Source: Clostridium sp. C8-1-8 (lineage in GTDB: Bacteria; Bacillota; Clostridia; Clostridiales; Clostridiaceae). Taken from it: a DNA stretch of 64,000 bases. This document shows positions 42,108-50,253 of the stretch, in pieces. The translations under genes were made by a program, and so were the position numbers. The notes beneath the pieces are model-generated. The model did not search any database, was not told where the DNA came from, and saw nothing but the letters and a program-made list of their open reading frames with translations. Where the stretch lies: contig NZ_JAABNO010000004.1 in the NCBI RefSeq assembly GCF_009928445.1, positions 186,001-250,000 of the forward strand, given 5' to 3'. Numbering within the stretch: position 1 is the stretch's first letter; each line of letters starts with the position of its first letter.

Positions 42108-42956
42108 TTAAAATGGAACTTCTCTAAACTGTTTAGGACTCATACTGGTGTGTTTTTTAAAATTGATTATAAAATTGGATTCGCTGTTAAAACCGCACTC
42201 AAAGGCAATTTCTTTTATGAGCATATTTGTAGTCTTAAGGAGTTTTTTTGCATGATTTAATCTAGTGATTATTATATATTCATAAGGCGAATAGCCGGTT
42301 TCTTTTTTGAATAATCTACTGAAATGAAAAGGGCTTATAGATACTTTTGAGGCAATATCTTGCAATGAAAGCTTATTTTTAAAGTTATTGTTTATATAAG
42401 AAATAGATGTATTAATAAAGCTTGAACTATGTAAAGTGGTGCTTTGATTCCCAGTAGATAAATTATATAGCTCAGCAAGAATTCTTTGAATTTCACAAGA
42501 AATTAGAGGCTCATTTATTCTTTGACCTTCTTTAAATAAATTTACTATTGATATTAAATAGTTAGGGATTAGAGTTCCTTCTGTAGAAAAAATAGCATGG
42601 ACATTATCCTTTTTTATTAAGTTAAAGTAATCTTTAATGACATTACCGTCAAAGTGAATCCATAAAGTTTCTAAATAAGAGTTAGTCTCGTATTTATGAG
42701 GTTCATAGCAGTTAATTAAAGCTACATCATTTTCTTTTATTGTTCTAGTCTTATCTTCTATAGTTAAAAGGCCTTCTCCTTTAGCTATGTACATAAGTAA
42801 AAAACTATCAAAGTTTTTTCTGGATACCTTGTAGTTGTTGTCGCAATAAAAGTGGCCAACTGAGTCAATGTAATAAAAAAGTGATTTTGCAGTACTTGTT
42901 GGAGCATTAAAATGAATATAAGAATTTGCTAGCACACCTTGCTCGATTGTATACAT
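42108..42956 (-). CDS. AraC family transcriptional regulator
   Basis: A 282-residue regulator. The N-terminal cupin-like sensor domain (residues 1-150) includes LLMYIAKGEGLLTIEDKTRTIKENDVALINCYEPHKY, typical of sugar-binding AraC proteins. The C-terminal double helix-turn-helix (185-280) has LSLQDIASKVSISPFHFSRLFKKETGYSPYEYIIITRL and IAFECGFNSESNFIINFKKHTSMSPKQFR. It is divergent from the lacG gene at 43279, with 322 bases between, and probably activates it in response to a galactoside or similar sugar. Regulation of galM and the DUF5107 gene is possible. Confidence 0.88.
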   Translation of the reverse strand: MYTIEQGVLANSYIHFNAPTSTAKSLFYYIDSVGHFYCDNNYKVSRKNFDSFLLMYIAKGEGLLTIEDKTRTIKENDVALINCYEPHKYETNSYLETLWIHFDGNVIKDYFNLIKKDNVHAIFSTEGTLIPNYLISIVNLFKEGQRINEPLISCEIQRILAELYNLSTGNQSTTLHSSSFINTSISYINNNFKNKLSLQDIASKVSISPFHFSRLFKKETGYSPYEYIIITRLNHAKKLLKTTNMLIKEIAFECGFNSESNFIINFKKHTSMSPKQFREVPF

Positions 42957-43278
42957 GAGTCCTCCTTATGAGTTTTAAAAATATTTAGTATAAATTATAT
43001 ACTATAGTTGTATTCCTTCATAGTAAAATTTATATTTTCAAGCTACTCTAAGGACACAAATGAGCTTTGAAAATAGACTTAAGATTAAAATGTTACATAC
43101 ATATAGCAAGATTTATAAATATATAAGCAATATGTGGTAATGCTATGCTTTAAAAGTCATAATAAAATACAAGTATAGTATGAGCAAATCATCTCAATTG
43201 ATAATAAATAATTATATTTTTATGATAATATATAGATAGAAGTTTAATAGAAAAGCTATCTTGGAAAGAGGGATAAAA
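42957..43278. other. 322-bp divergent control region of araC-type gene and lacG1
   Basis: AT-rich. It contains the 39-bp repeat at 43104-43142 and an ATACTATAG-type -10 candidate for the AraC gene near 43005. No clear direct-repeat AraC operator could be picked out by eye. Confidence 0.4.
43104..43142 (+). repeat. 39-bp repeat shared by two sugar-gene upstream regions, copy 2
   Basis: Partner of 37029-37067 (35 of 39 identical). It lies in the AraC/lacG1 intergenic region, where a regulator binding site would be expected. Confidence 0.55.
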
Positions 43279-44679
43279 ATGAGAAAGTTACCTGAAGATT
43301 TTATTTTTGGAGGAGCAACCGCTGCTTATCAAGTAGAAGGAGCTACTAAAGAAGGGGGAAAAGGAGCTGTGGCCTGGGATGATTTTTTAGAAAATCAAGG
43401 CCGCTTTAGTCCAGATCCAGCTAGTGATTTTTATCATCAATATCCAAAAGATATTGAGCTTTGTGAAAAGTTTGGAGTGAATGGTTTAAGGATATCAATT
43501 GCCTGGAGTAGAATCTTTCCGGAAGGAGTTGGCTACATAAATCAAGAAGGTATAGATTATTATCATAATGTATTTAAAGAATGTAGAGAGCGTAATATCA
43601 AAGTATTTGTCACTCTTCATCATTTTGATACACCAAAGGCTCTCTTTGATAAAGGTGATTTTTTAAATAGAGAAAATGTTGAGGCTTTCGTAAAATATGC
43701 AGAGTTCTGTTTTGAAGAATTTAAAGAAGTGGAATATTGGAGCACCTTTAATGAGATTTACCCAGTAGCTACTAATCAATATTTACTAGGAGTTTTTCCT
43801 CCAGGAATAAAATATGATTTTACAAAGATAATCCAGTGCCTACACAATATGATGTATGCTCATGCAAAAACAGTTAATATATTTAAGGATAAGAAGTATA
43901 AAGGGGAAATTGGTGTTGTTCATTCATTAGAGACAAAATATCCAGCTTCAGATTCTGAAGAAGATAGACATGCGGCTTTTCTTGATGATGCTTTATCAAT
44001 CCGTTTCTTGTTAGATGCTACTTACTTAGGATATTATTCAAAAGAAACCTTATCTGCGCTTGATGAGATCTGTAAGGCTAATAATGCTAGCTATCAATTC
44101 TCAGAGGAAGACTTTGAAGAAATGAAAAAAGCTTCTAATAGAAATGATTACTTAGGTATCAATCATTATCACAGTCATTTTGTTAAGGCCTATAATGGTG
44201 AGAACATGATACATCATAATGGAACTGGAGATAAAGGAACTTCTGTATATAAAGTAAAGGGCATTGGCGAGAGAATATATAAAGAAGGTATACCAAGAAC
44301 TGATTGGGATTGGTTGATTTATCCTGAAGGAATGTATGATTTATTATTAAGAATACAAGAAGATTATCCGACTTATAATAAAATCTACATCACTGAAAAT
44401 GGAATGGGATACAAAGATGACTTTGAAGATGGTATAATAATGGATTCTCCTAGAATCGATTATTTAAGATTATATCTGGAAGCCTTGAGCAAAGCAATTG
44501 ATGCTGGGGTTAATGTAAAAGGATATTTCTTGTGGTCCTTAATGGATTTATTTTCTTGGACAAATGGATATAATAAACGATATGGACTATTCTATGTAGA
44601 CTTTGAAACTCAAAAGAGATACCCAAAACAATCTGCATATTGGTATAAGATGGTTAGTGAAACTAAAACAATTATATAA
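43279..44679 (+). CDS. lacG: 6-phospho-beta-galactosidase, GH1 family (first copy)
   Basis: A 466-residue GH1 enzyme very like Lactococcus/Staphylococcus LacG. Acid/base E159 is in STFNEIYP and nucleophile E373 in YITENGMG. The phosphate-binding trio S426, K433 and Y435 in [14 protein letters not shown] marks specificity for 6-phospho sugars. It splits PTS-imported lactose-6-phosphate or phospho-galacto-oligosaccharides to galactose-6-phosphate. ATG 43279 follows AGAGGG by seven bases; a TTG 18 bases earlier overlaps that site. It is divergent from the AraC gene and has its own terminator, so it seems separately controlled from the lacG in the main operon. Confidence 0.9.
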   Translation: MRKLPEDFIFGGATAAYQVEGATKEGGKGAVAWDDFLENQGRFSPDPASDFYHQYPKDIELCEKFGVNGLRISIAWSRIFPEGVGYINQEGIDYYHNVFKECRERNIKVFVTLHHFDTPKALFDKGDFLNRENVEAFVKYAEFCFEEFKEVEYWSTFNEIYPVATNQYLLGVFPPGIKYDFTKIIQCLHNMMYAHAKTVNIFKDKKYKGEIGVVHSLETKYPASDSEEDRHAAFLDDALSIRFLLDATYLGYYSKETLSALDEICKANNASYQFSEEDFEEMKKASNRNDYLGINHYHSHFVKAYNGENMIHHNGTGDKGTSVYKVKGIGERIYKEGIPRTDWDWLIYPEGMYDLLLRIQEDYPTYNKIYITENGMGYKDDFEDGIIMDSPRIDYLRLYLEALSKAIDAGVNVKGYFLWSLMDLFSWTNGYNKRYGLFYVDFETQKRYPKQSAYWYKMVSETKTII

Positions 44680-44692
44680 TTATCAGCTAATT

Positions 44693-44742
44693 TGTGTGGC
44701 GTAGATAGAATGAGCTTATACCTATGCCACATAATTTTTAGT
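44693..44742 (+). terminator. Terminator after first lacG
   Basis: TGTGGC and GCCACA, extended by TAG/CTA pairs across an internal loop, are followed by TAATTTTTAG. Confidence 0.7.
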
Positions 44743-44963
44743 TTAGATGTAGATGTATTCTAATATAGATCTTATGTAATTATAAAGAAAAAACATATAT
44801 AAATGTTCCTAACAAACAAAAAAGAAAATAATATTGAGAAAAAAAGCGGATTGTAAACGAAAACATAGATATAAAATATAGTTATTAAAAGTAATCTGAA
44901 GAAAAGAGAAGGAGATATCAGAATAAGTTGTCTAAATGTAGTAAAATGATTATAAATTGAGCT

Positions 44964-45020
44964 TTGTAAGATAAGTATAAGAACTTATAATATAAATATA
45001 AACAAAAACAAACAAAAGTG
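44964..45020 (+). promoter_or_regulatory. lacR promoter with operator-like tract
   Basis: TTGTAA (44964-44969) and TATAAT (44986-44991) are 16 bp apart. AACAAAAACAAACAAAAG follows at about 45000-45017, just past the expected start site, then GTGATAACGG. The A/C-rich tract recurs downstream of the lacE and lacA promoters and is a candidate LacR operator, implying autoregulation. Confidence 0.65.
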
Positions 45021-45058
45021 ATAACGGTTAATATATAAGAGAGGATTTGTGAATAACA

Positions 45059-45826
45059 ATGCTAAAGGAGCAAAGATATGAATTCATATTAGAGAATTTA
45101 AATAAGTTCGGAACAATAAAAGTAGCAGACCTAACGCAGAAATTGAAAGCTACTGAAATGACAATAAGAAGAGATCTTAAATATCTAGAAGAACAAAATT
45201 TACTAATTAGGATTCATGGTGGTGCTAGAAGTAAACAAAGTAATAGAGTTGAAGAGCTTTCGCCAAATGAAAAAAGAGGAATAAATGCGGATAAGAAAAT
45301 TGAAACAGCTAAAATTGCTGCCAGTTTAATAAAAGAAAATGATATTGTATATTTAGGACCAGGAACTACTACTGAATATATGTGCGATTATATTAATGCA
45401 TCATCAATAAAGGTTATAACAAATTGCCTGAATATATTTGAAAAGTTAAGATATGATGACAGGATTGAACTGATACTTATTGGTGGAAGATTAAGAAATA
45501 AAACAAGCACTTTTGTAGGTAGCTTTGCCAATCATTTGTTAGAAGGCATAAGAGTTAAATTAGCTTTTATTGGAGCAAATGGGGTTTTAGAAAATCATAT
45601 AATGACTTCAAATGAAGAAGAAGGTAAATGCCAGCAGATTATAATGAATAATGCTCTTAAGAGATATTTAGTATGTGATTCAAGTAAAATCGAGAGAGAA
45701 GATTTTTATACTTTATATAAGTTAGAAGATTTAACTGCATTGGTAACTGACTCAAGTTTAGATGAAGATCTGAAAGAAAAGTACTCTAAATACTGTAAGA
45801 TAATTAATAGTATAAAGGAGGAGTAA
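45059..45826 (+). CDS. lacR: DeoR family repressor of lactose/galactose genes
   Basis: A 255-residue DeoR-type regulator. The N-terminal helix-turn-helix (residues 5-57) reads RYEFILENLNKFGTIKVADLTQKLKATEMTIRRDLKYLEEQNLLIRIHGGA. The sugar-phosphate sensing domain (75-235) has VYLGPGTTTEYM, IGGRLRNKTSTFVG and AFIGANG motifs. LacR proteins release DNA on binding tagatose-6-phosphate, made here by LacAB. It sits just upstream of the PTS genes, matching lac loci of other Firmicutes. The ATG has only a weak upstream AGAGG at greater than usual distance. Symbol given by locus context. Confidence 0.85.
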   Translation: MLKEQRYEFILENLNKFGTIKVADLTQKLKATEMTIRRDLKYLEEQNLLIRIHGGARSKQSNRVEELSPNEKRGINADKKIETAKIAASLIKENDIVYLGPGTTTEYMCDYINASSIKVITNCLNIFEKLRYDDRIELILIGGRLRNKTSTFVGSFANHLLEGIRVKLAFIGANGVLENHIMTSNEEEGKCQQIIMNNALKRYLVCDSSKIEREDFYTLYKLEDLTALVTDSSLDEDLKEKYSKYCKIINSIKEE

Positions 45827-46219
45827 TTGGAATATATAATTCTGATTATTTTGAGTTTTTTTAATTCATATCTAAGATTAACTGGTTTTGCAGGTTAATT
45901 AAAGATATCTGTTTTAATAATTATAATGAAGGGTGTATTTATATTTTGATTTCTGAAATTGCCTTCAGAAATATATTTTTATGGCACTCATTATTTTGAT
46001 ACCTTTGATTAGCCTGCATTTAAAGCCAAGGTTATTATTATTTGATTGGCAGAAGCAGTGGTTTATAGCTATTTTTATATAAATTTTAGGATAGAGATTT
46101 TGTTATTAAAACTTTTACAACTATCTAGTGAACAATCATTTATTCTATAAATTCCTTGAGTGGGATAAAGATGAATATATAGATTTAAAATATTATTATA
46201 CTGAGAGGATTGATTTAAA
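45827..46219. other. 393-bp intergenic region between lacR and lacF
   Basis: Contains the hairpin at 45949 and otherwise AT-rich DNA. No strong promoter for lacF was recognised; lacF may be read from the lacR promoter or from a weak promoter I could not identify. Confidence 0.4.
45949..45982 (+). terminator. Terminator-like hairpin after lacR
   Basis: ATTTCTGAA and TTCAGAAAT form a 9-bp stem around ATTGCC, followed by ATATTTTTAT. Probably a partial terminator. Confidence 0.65.
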
Positions 46220-46534
46220 ATGACTAAACAGGAAATGGAAATGGTAACGATTGAAATAGTAGCTTATGCTGGTGACGCTAGAACATGTTATGTACAGGCT
46301 CTAAATGCGGCTAATGCTGGAGATTTTGATAAAGCATCAGCTTTAGTAACAGAAGGAAATGGATTAATAGCAGAAGCTCATAAGGTTCAAACTAAGATGT
46401 TACAAATGGAAGCAAGCGGAGAAGCGGTTGAAGTAGGTTTCCTAACTGTTCATGCTCAAGATCACTTGATGACAGTTGTATTATTAAGAGATATTATAAG
46501 TAACTTTATTGAATTATATAAGAGAACTAAATAG
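46220..46534 (+). CDS. lacF: PTS lactose-specific EIIA component
   Basis: A 104-residue protein of the trimeric lactose/cellobiose EIIA family. Phosphorylated H78 and the metal-ligand D81 lie in LTVHAQDHLMTVVLLR, at the same numbers as in Staphylococcus LacF. The N-terminal EIVAYAGDARTCYVQALNAA helix is typical. It receives phosphate from HPr and passes it to the EIIB domain of LacE. GAGAGGATTG precedes the ATG. It is separated from lacE by nearly 1 kb holding a hairpin and a new promoter, which is unusual for a PTS pair. Confidence 0.92.
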   Translation: MTKQEMEMVTIEIVAYAGDARTCYVQALNAANAGDFDKASALVTEGNGLIAEAHKVQTKMLQMEASGEAVEVGFLTVHAQDHLMTVVLLRDIISNFIELYKRTK

Positions 46535-47229
46535 TTTTTTAAGGGCAACCAAAAAGATTATCGGATGAATTGATTGATAATTTTGAAAAATTATAACTGT
46601 CATTCCAATAAAGCTGTTTTCTAGCAAAAGAGCTATATGAATGAGGAGCCATATTATTTTTCAAGTGGTATTACATATTAGAGATGTGAAAATGCATATT
46701 CTAGGATCAGGTTTCACGTCTGTAGATCAAGAAGCGTAGGAAATTTATTTCCTACGCTTTAAAAATTAGTAGGTTAAAAATGAAGTTGCTTTTTAATAAC
46801 TAAAAAATACACCAAACATATATGAACTAAAACAAACAGAAATATTGTGCGTAATTGACTGAAATCGTTATCTGAAAAAATATAATAGCTAAACTTATGA
46901 TAAAAAGAATCGATGCTAATGGAACTTCTGCATGATATTGTTTAAAAATCTTTATGCTATGTTTTATTTTGTAATAAAATTGTTTGATTTTGTTGATATA
47001 AAAAATATAAAATTCGAATATAGTGACATAAATGTAAGTAAAAGTGCGTTTTTATAAAAAAGTTTAGTGTGAAATATTCATGAAAAAATAAAAAAGTATC
47101 CGGTTGTGGATACACTTGTTTGAGGATTTTAAAATATTTTTTATTGTTTAGATGCTTGAAAATACTAAGGTTATAGCGTTCTATGTGTTTGGAACAAATA
47201 CTTGTTTGAAAAAAAACAACAAATGGTGC
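46535..47229. other. Long intergenic region between lacF and the lacE promoter
   Basis: About 700 bases without a gene. It holds the hairpin at 46731, and at 47094-47118 a short GTATCC/GGATAC hairpin with an A-run before it, which would read as a terminator only on the minus strand. Several CAAACA-like tracts occur near 46810-46840 and 47195-47215. No ORF with a ribosome-binding site was found. Confidence 0.45.
46731..46765 (+). terminator. GCGTAGGA hairpin after lacF
   Basis: AAAGCGTAGGAAA-type arms: AAGCGTAGGAAA pairs with TTTCCTACGCTT around a four-base loop, followed by T then AAAAA. The same stem core, GCGTAGGA/TCCTACGC, recurs at 57370 before lacC. The weak T-tract suggests leaky termination or an RNA-processing signal. 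Confidence 0.6.
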
Positions 47230-47258
47230 TTGACATGTTTTGTGCAGGGCAGTATAAT
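47230..47258 (+). promoter_or_regulatory. lacE promoter
   Basis: TTGACA (47230-47235) and TATAAT (47253-47258) are 17 bp apart, a consensus sigma-A promoter, giving a leader of roughly 255 bases before lacE. Confidence 0.85.
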
Positions 47259-47264
47259 AACATT

Positions 47265-47312
47265 ATCAAACAAACATAATAGAACAAAAACAAACAACAA
47301 GTAAACGTAAAC
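47265..47312 (+). promoter_or_regulatory. Operator-like tracts downstream of lacE promoter
   Basis: CAAACAAACA and AACAAAAACAAACAACAA lie right after the -10 box, as at lacR and lacA. AAGTAAACGTAAAC at 47299-47312 shares AAGTAAACGT with 47443-47453 and with two sites before the galactanase gene. Two regulators, LacR and a LacI-type or CcpA-like protein, could bind here. Confidence 0.55.
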
Positions 47313-47442
47313 TTTTCATTTTATACTAGGTTTCATTAAGGAGGGGGGAACGGTATTAAGGTATTAAATGGCCTGTTTTTAAAGTTAAATCCTGTTTTAG
47401 ATGTTGCACTTTAGTAAGACAAGCTAAAGAAGAACTTATTAT

Positions 47443-47453
47443 AAGTAAACGTT
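47443..47453 (+). promoter_or_regulatory. AAGTAAACGTT site in lacE leader
   Basis: Second exact AAGTAAACGTT motif, 70 bases before the lacE start. The motif also occurs twice, inverted, upstream of the galactanase gene. Confidence 0.45.
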
Positions 47454-47522
47454 CTATTATTAATTTTAGAAGTCAAAGCGATTTATTAATGTGATTTTTA
47501 TTTGAGGGGGTAGTTTGCAATT

Positions 47523-49214
47523 ATGAATAAATTAATAAAATTTATTGAAAAAGGTAAACCTTTCTTTGAAAAGGTTTCAAGAAACATTTATCTAGGAGCA
47601 ATTCGTGACGGATTCTTGTCAGCTATGCCAGTAATATTATTCTCCAGTATATTTATCCTGATAGCTGCAGTTCCGAATGCATTTGGTTTTTATTGGCCTG
47701 ATGGATTATCAGGATGGTTATGGAAGATCTATAATTACTCAATGGGAGTTGTAGCGCTTTTAGTTTCTGCAACAACAGCTCGTAGCTTAACTGATGCTAT
47801 GAATAGAAAGATGCCAAAGAACAATCAAATTAATTCTACTTCTACTATGTTAGCTTCAGTTGTAGGTTTTTTACTATTGAGTGTAAGCCAAATTAATGGT
47901 GGAATTTCAACTACATACATGGGAACTAAAGGTTTATTAGCAGCATTCGCTTCAGCTTTTATTGCTGTAAACGCCTACAAGGTATGTGTTAAGAACAATA
48001 TCACAATAAAAATGCCAAAAGAAGTTCCAGGAACAATTTCTCAAACATTTAAAGATGTAATTCCTTTTGCTCTATCTACTTTCATAATGGTAGCATTAGA
48101 TTTATGTGTAAATCGTATATTTGGTACAACTTTTGCAGAAGCAGTTATTAAATTATTCCAACCATTATTCACAGCAGCTGACGGATATGTTGGGATAGCA
48201 ATAATATGGGGTGCAATGGCTATGTTCTGGTTTGTTGGTGTACATGGACCATCTATAGTAGAACCAGCTATAGCAGCAATCATATATGCTAATGTAGATA
48301 CTAATTTACAATTATTTAAAGCAGGACATCAAGCAAGTAAGGTATTGACTGTTGGATTAGGAAACTTCGTTGGAACAATGGGTGGTACAGGTGCTACTTT
48401 CATAGTGCCAATTATATTCTTACTATTCGCTAAATCAAAACAATTAAAAGCCGTTGGTAAGACGTCGGTTATCCCGGTAATGTTTGCAGTAAATGAACCA
48501 TTGTTATTTGCAACACCAATTATATTAAACCCAGTATTCTTTATACCTTTCCTTTTAGCACCAATAGTAAACGTATGCTTATTCAAATTCTTTGTAGATA
48601 TATTGAAGATGAACAGTTTTATGTACGTTCTTCCATGGGCTACACCAGCGCCAATAGGATTGATTTTAGGAACAGGTTTTGGAGTTCTATCATTCGTTTT
48701 ACTAGCATTACTACTACTTGTAGACTTTATAATATACTTCCCATTTGTTAAGGCTTATGATGATCAATTATTAGAACAAGAAGCAGCAAATGCATTGGCT
48801 GAAGCTGAGGCTGAAAAGAATGCTGTAGCTCAAAAAGCTTCAGTATCTGCAGTAGAAACAAAAGTAGAACCTAAAAAGGTTGTTGAAGCTTCTGTTAAGG
48901 AAGCTAAGAATGTTTTAGTCCTTTGTGCCGGAGCAGGAACAAGTGCAATGTTAGCTAATGCTTTGAAAGAAGGAGCTAAGGAATACAATCTTCCTATAAC
49001 TTCAGCAGCAGGAGCTTATGGTTCACACTATGAGATTATGAAGGATTTTGATTTAATAGTTTTAGCTCCTCAAGTAGCTTCATATTATGAAGACATCAAG
49101 GCTGATGCTGAAAGATTAAATGTTAAGTTAGTGGCTACAAAGGGAGTAGAATATATTAATTTAACAAGAGATCCAAAGAAGGCAGTAGAGTTTGTAGTGG
49201 CTCAATTTCAATAA
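47523..49214 (+). CDS. lacE: PTS lactose-specific EIICB component
   Basis: A 563-residue permease. The EIIC domain (about residues 25-415) has around ten membrane helices with FVGVHGPSIVEPAIAA and PVMFAVNEPLLFATPIILNP, the sugar-binding region of the lactose/cellobiose family. An Ala/Glu/Lys-rich linker (420-455) leads to the EIIB domain with phosphocysteine C468 in NVLVLCAGAGTSAML. It imports lactose or beta-galactobiose and phosphorylates it at O6 using LacF. Start ATG has GAGGGGGTAG upstream. A terminator follows, so it may be a single-gene transcript. Confidence 0.92.
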   Translation: MNKLIKFIEKGKPFFEKVSRNIYLGAIRDGFLSAMPVILFSSIFILIAAVPNAFGFYWPDGLSGWLWKIYNYSMGVVALLVSATTARSLTDAMNRKMPKNNQINSTSTMLASVVGFLLLSVSQINGGISTTYMGTKGLLAAFASAFIAVNAYKVCVKNNITIKMPKEVPGTISQTFKDVIPFALSTFIMVALDLCVNRIFGTTFAEAVIKLFQPLFTAADGYVGIAIIWGAMAMFWFVGVHGPSIVEPAIAAIIYANVDTNLQLFKAGHQASKVLTVGLGNFVGTMGGTGATFIVPIIFLLFAKSKQLKAVGKTSVIPVMFAVNEPLLFATPIILNPVFFIPFLLAPIVNVCLFKFFVDILKMNSFMYVLPWATPAPIGLILGTGFGVLSFVLLALLLLVDFIIYFPFVKAYDDQLLEQEAANALAEAEAEKNAVAQKASVSAVETKVEPKKVVEASVKEAKNVLVLCAGAGTSAMLANALKEGAKEYNLPITSAAGAYGSHYEIMKDFDLIVLAPQVASYYEDIKADAERLNVKLVATKGVEYINLTRDPKKAVEFVVAQFQ

Positions 49215-49244
49215 AAAATAGATGTATATTACAAATTAATAAGG

Positions 49245-49284
49245 AAGAGTGTTTAGTAATTGGTTTTACTAGACGCTCTTTTGT
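49245..49284 (+). terminator. Terminator after lacE
   Basis: AAGAG-GTTTAGTAA and TTACTAGAC-CTCTT pair with small bulges around TTGGTT, followed by TTGTATATTTT. Confidence 0.7.
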
Positions 49285-49376
49285 ATATTTTATAGGTATT
49301 ATAGAAAAGAAACATTATTATTCTAAAAAAGTAACGATGACTTTTTTACTAAAGAAATAAAGTTTTTACGAAACTA

Positions 49377-49405
49377 TTGATTGTTTATTATTTTACGAGT
49401 ATAAT
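49377..49405 (+). promoter_or_regulatory. Promoter of T-box transcript
   Basis: TTGATT (49377-49382) and TATAAT (49400-49405) are 17 bp apart and lie 26 bases before the T-box stem I. Confidence 0.7.
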
Positions 49406-49430
49406 AAATAAAAATTATAAATGACAAAGG

Positions 49431-49738
49431 TGTTGAAAAGAAAGAGTACACTTAGTGTTTTTCTTAAAGAGAGTTGTAGATGGTGGAAGTGCAACAGAAA
49501 AACTTTGTGGAAGCAGTCTTGGAGTCTCTTGTTGAAAAATAAGATTAAATTTTAATCTTAATTAGATAAAGACGTAGCCTCACGTTATAGAGGAATGGAA
49601 TTAAGGTATTCAATTGACAATGCTCGGTTTTAGAAAAAGAATATTTTATTCCTACTAAGAGAGTGCTTGCGCACTAATTAGGGTGGTACCGCGAATATAC
49701 TCCTTCGTCCCTTTTACAGGGATTGAAGGGGTTTTTTA
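49431..49738 (+). ncRNA. T-box riboswitch (alanine or serine specifier)
   Basis: A complete T-box leader. Stem I has the AGTA loop-E arm at 49445-49448, AGAGAG and GGTGGAAG distal motifs, and the specifier loop GGAAGCAG at 49509-49516. The antiterminator T-box AGGGTGGTACCGCG is at 49680-49693. A terminator pairs CCTTCGTCCC with GGGATTGAAGG and ends in a T-run. The loop offers GCA (Ala, 49513-49515, followed by G) or AGC (Ser, 49512-49514, followed by A), which overlap. Uncharged tRNA binding would turn on the regulator and aminotransferase genes downstream. Element identity is certain; the amino acid is not. Confidence 0.95.
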
Positions 49739-49773
49739 TTTTATAGGAAAATATATTGAGGGAGGTTTTATTC

Positions 49774-50253
49774 ATGGATGAAATTCTTGAAATCTTAGAA
49801 AAAAACAGTAAATATACAGCTGAGGAGATAGCTGTTATGACGGGAAGAACTCTTGAAGAGGTTGAGAAAACCATAAAAAAATATGAAGATGATAATATAA
49901 TTGTTGGGTATACAACTTTGATAAATTGGGAAAAGACCCATAAGGATAGTGTTACAGCCTTAATTGAAGTAAGAGTTAGTCCTCAGAGGGGAGAAGGTTT
50001 TGATAAGGTTGCGGAAAGGATATATAAATTCCCTGAAGTAAAAGCTTGCTACTTGATGTCTGGAGGCTTTGATTTGACAGTAATAGTAGAAGGAAAAAGC
50101 CTTAAGGAGGTTTCTCTTTTTGTTTCTGAAAAGCTTGCGGTTCAAGAAAATGTATTGAGTACTGCTACTCATTTTGTTTTAAAGAAGTATAAAGATAATG
50201 GAACTATTTTTGAAGAAAAGACTAGAGATGATAGGGAGGATATATTTATATGA
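49774..50253 (+). CDS. Lrp/AsnC family transcriptional regulator
   Basis: A 159-residue regulator. Helix-turn-helix at residues 1-55 (ILEILEKNSKYTAEEIAVMTGRTLEEVEKTIKKYEDDNII) and an RAM/AsnC ligand domain at 65-150 (VTALIEVRVSPQRGEGFDKVAERIYKFPEVKACYLMSGGFDLTVIVEG). Lrp-type proteins bind amino acids and form octamers. ATG 49774 follows GGGAGG by ten bases; a TTG 18 bases upstream overlaps that site. It is the first gene behind the T-box and its stop overlaps the start of the aminotransferase gene (ATGA), so the two are translationally coupled and probably act on the same amino acid. Confidence 0.88.
   Translation: MDEILEILEKNSKYTAEEIAVMTGRTLEEVEKTIKKYEDDNIIVGYTTLINWEKTHKDSVTALIEVRVSPQRGEGFDKVAERIYKFPEVKACYLMSGGFDLTVIVEGKSLKEVSLFVSEKLAVQENVLSTATHFVLKKYKDNGTIFEEKTRDDREDIFI

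Noticed and set aside
47094-47118. GTATCC/GGATAC hairpin as terminator of a minus-strand RNA
   Set aside because: The orientation fits only a minus-strand transcript, and no promoter or gene for one was found; the stem is only six bases.
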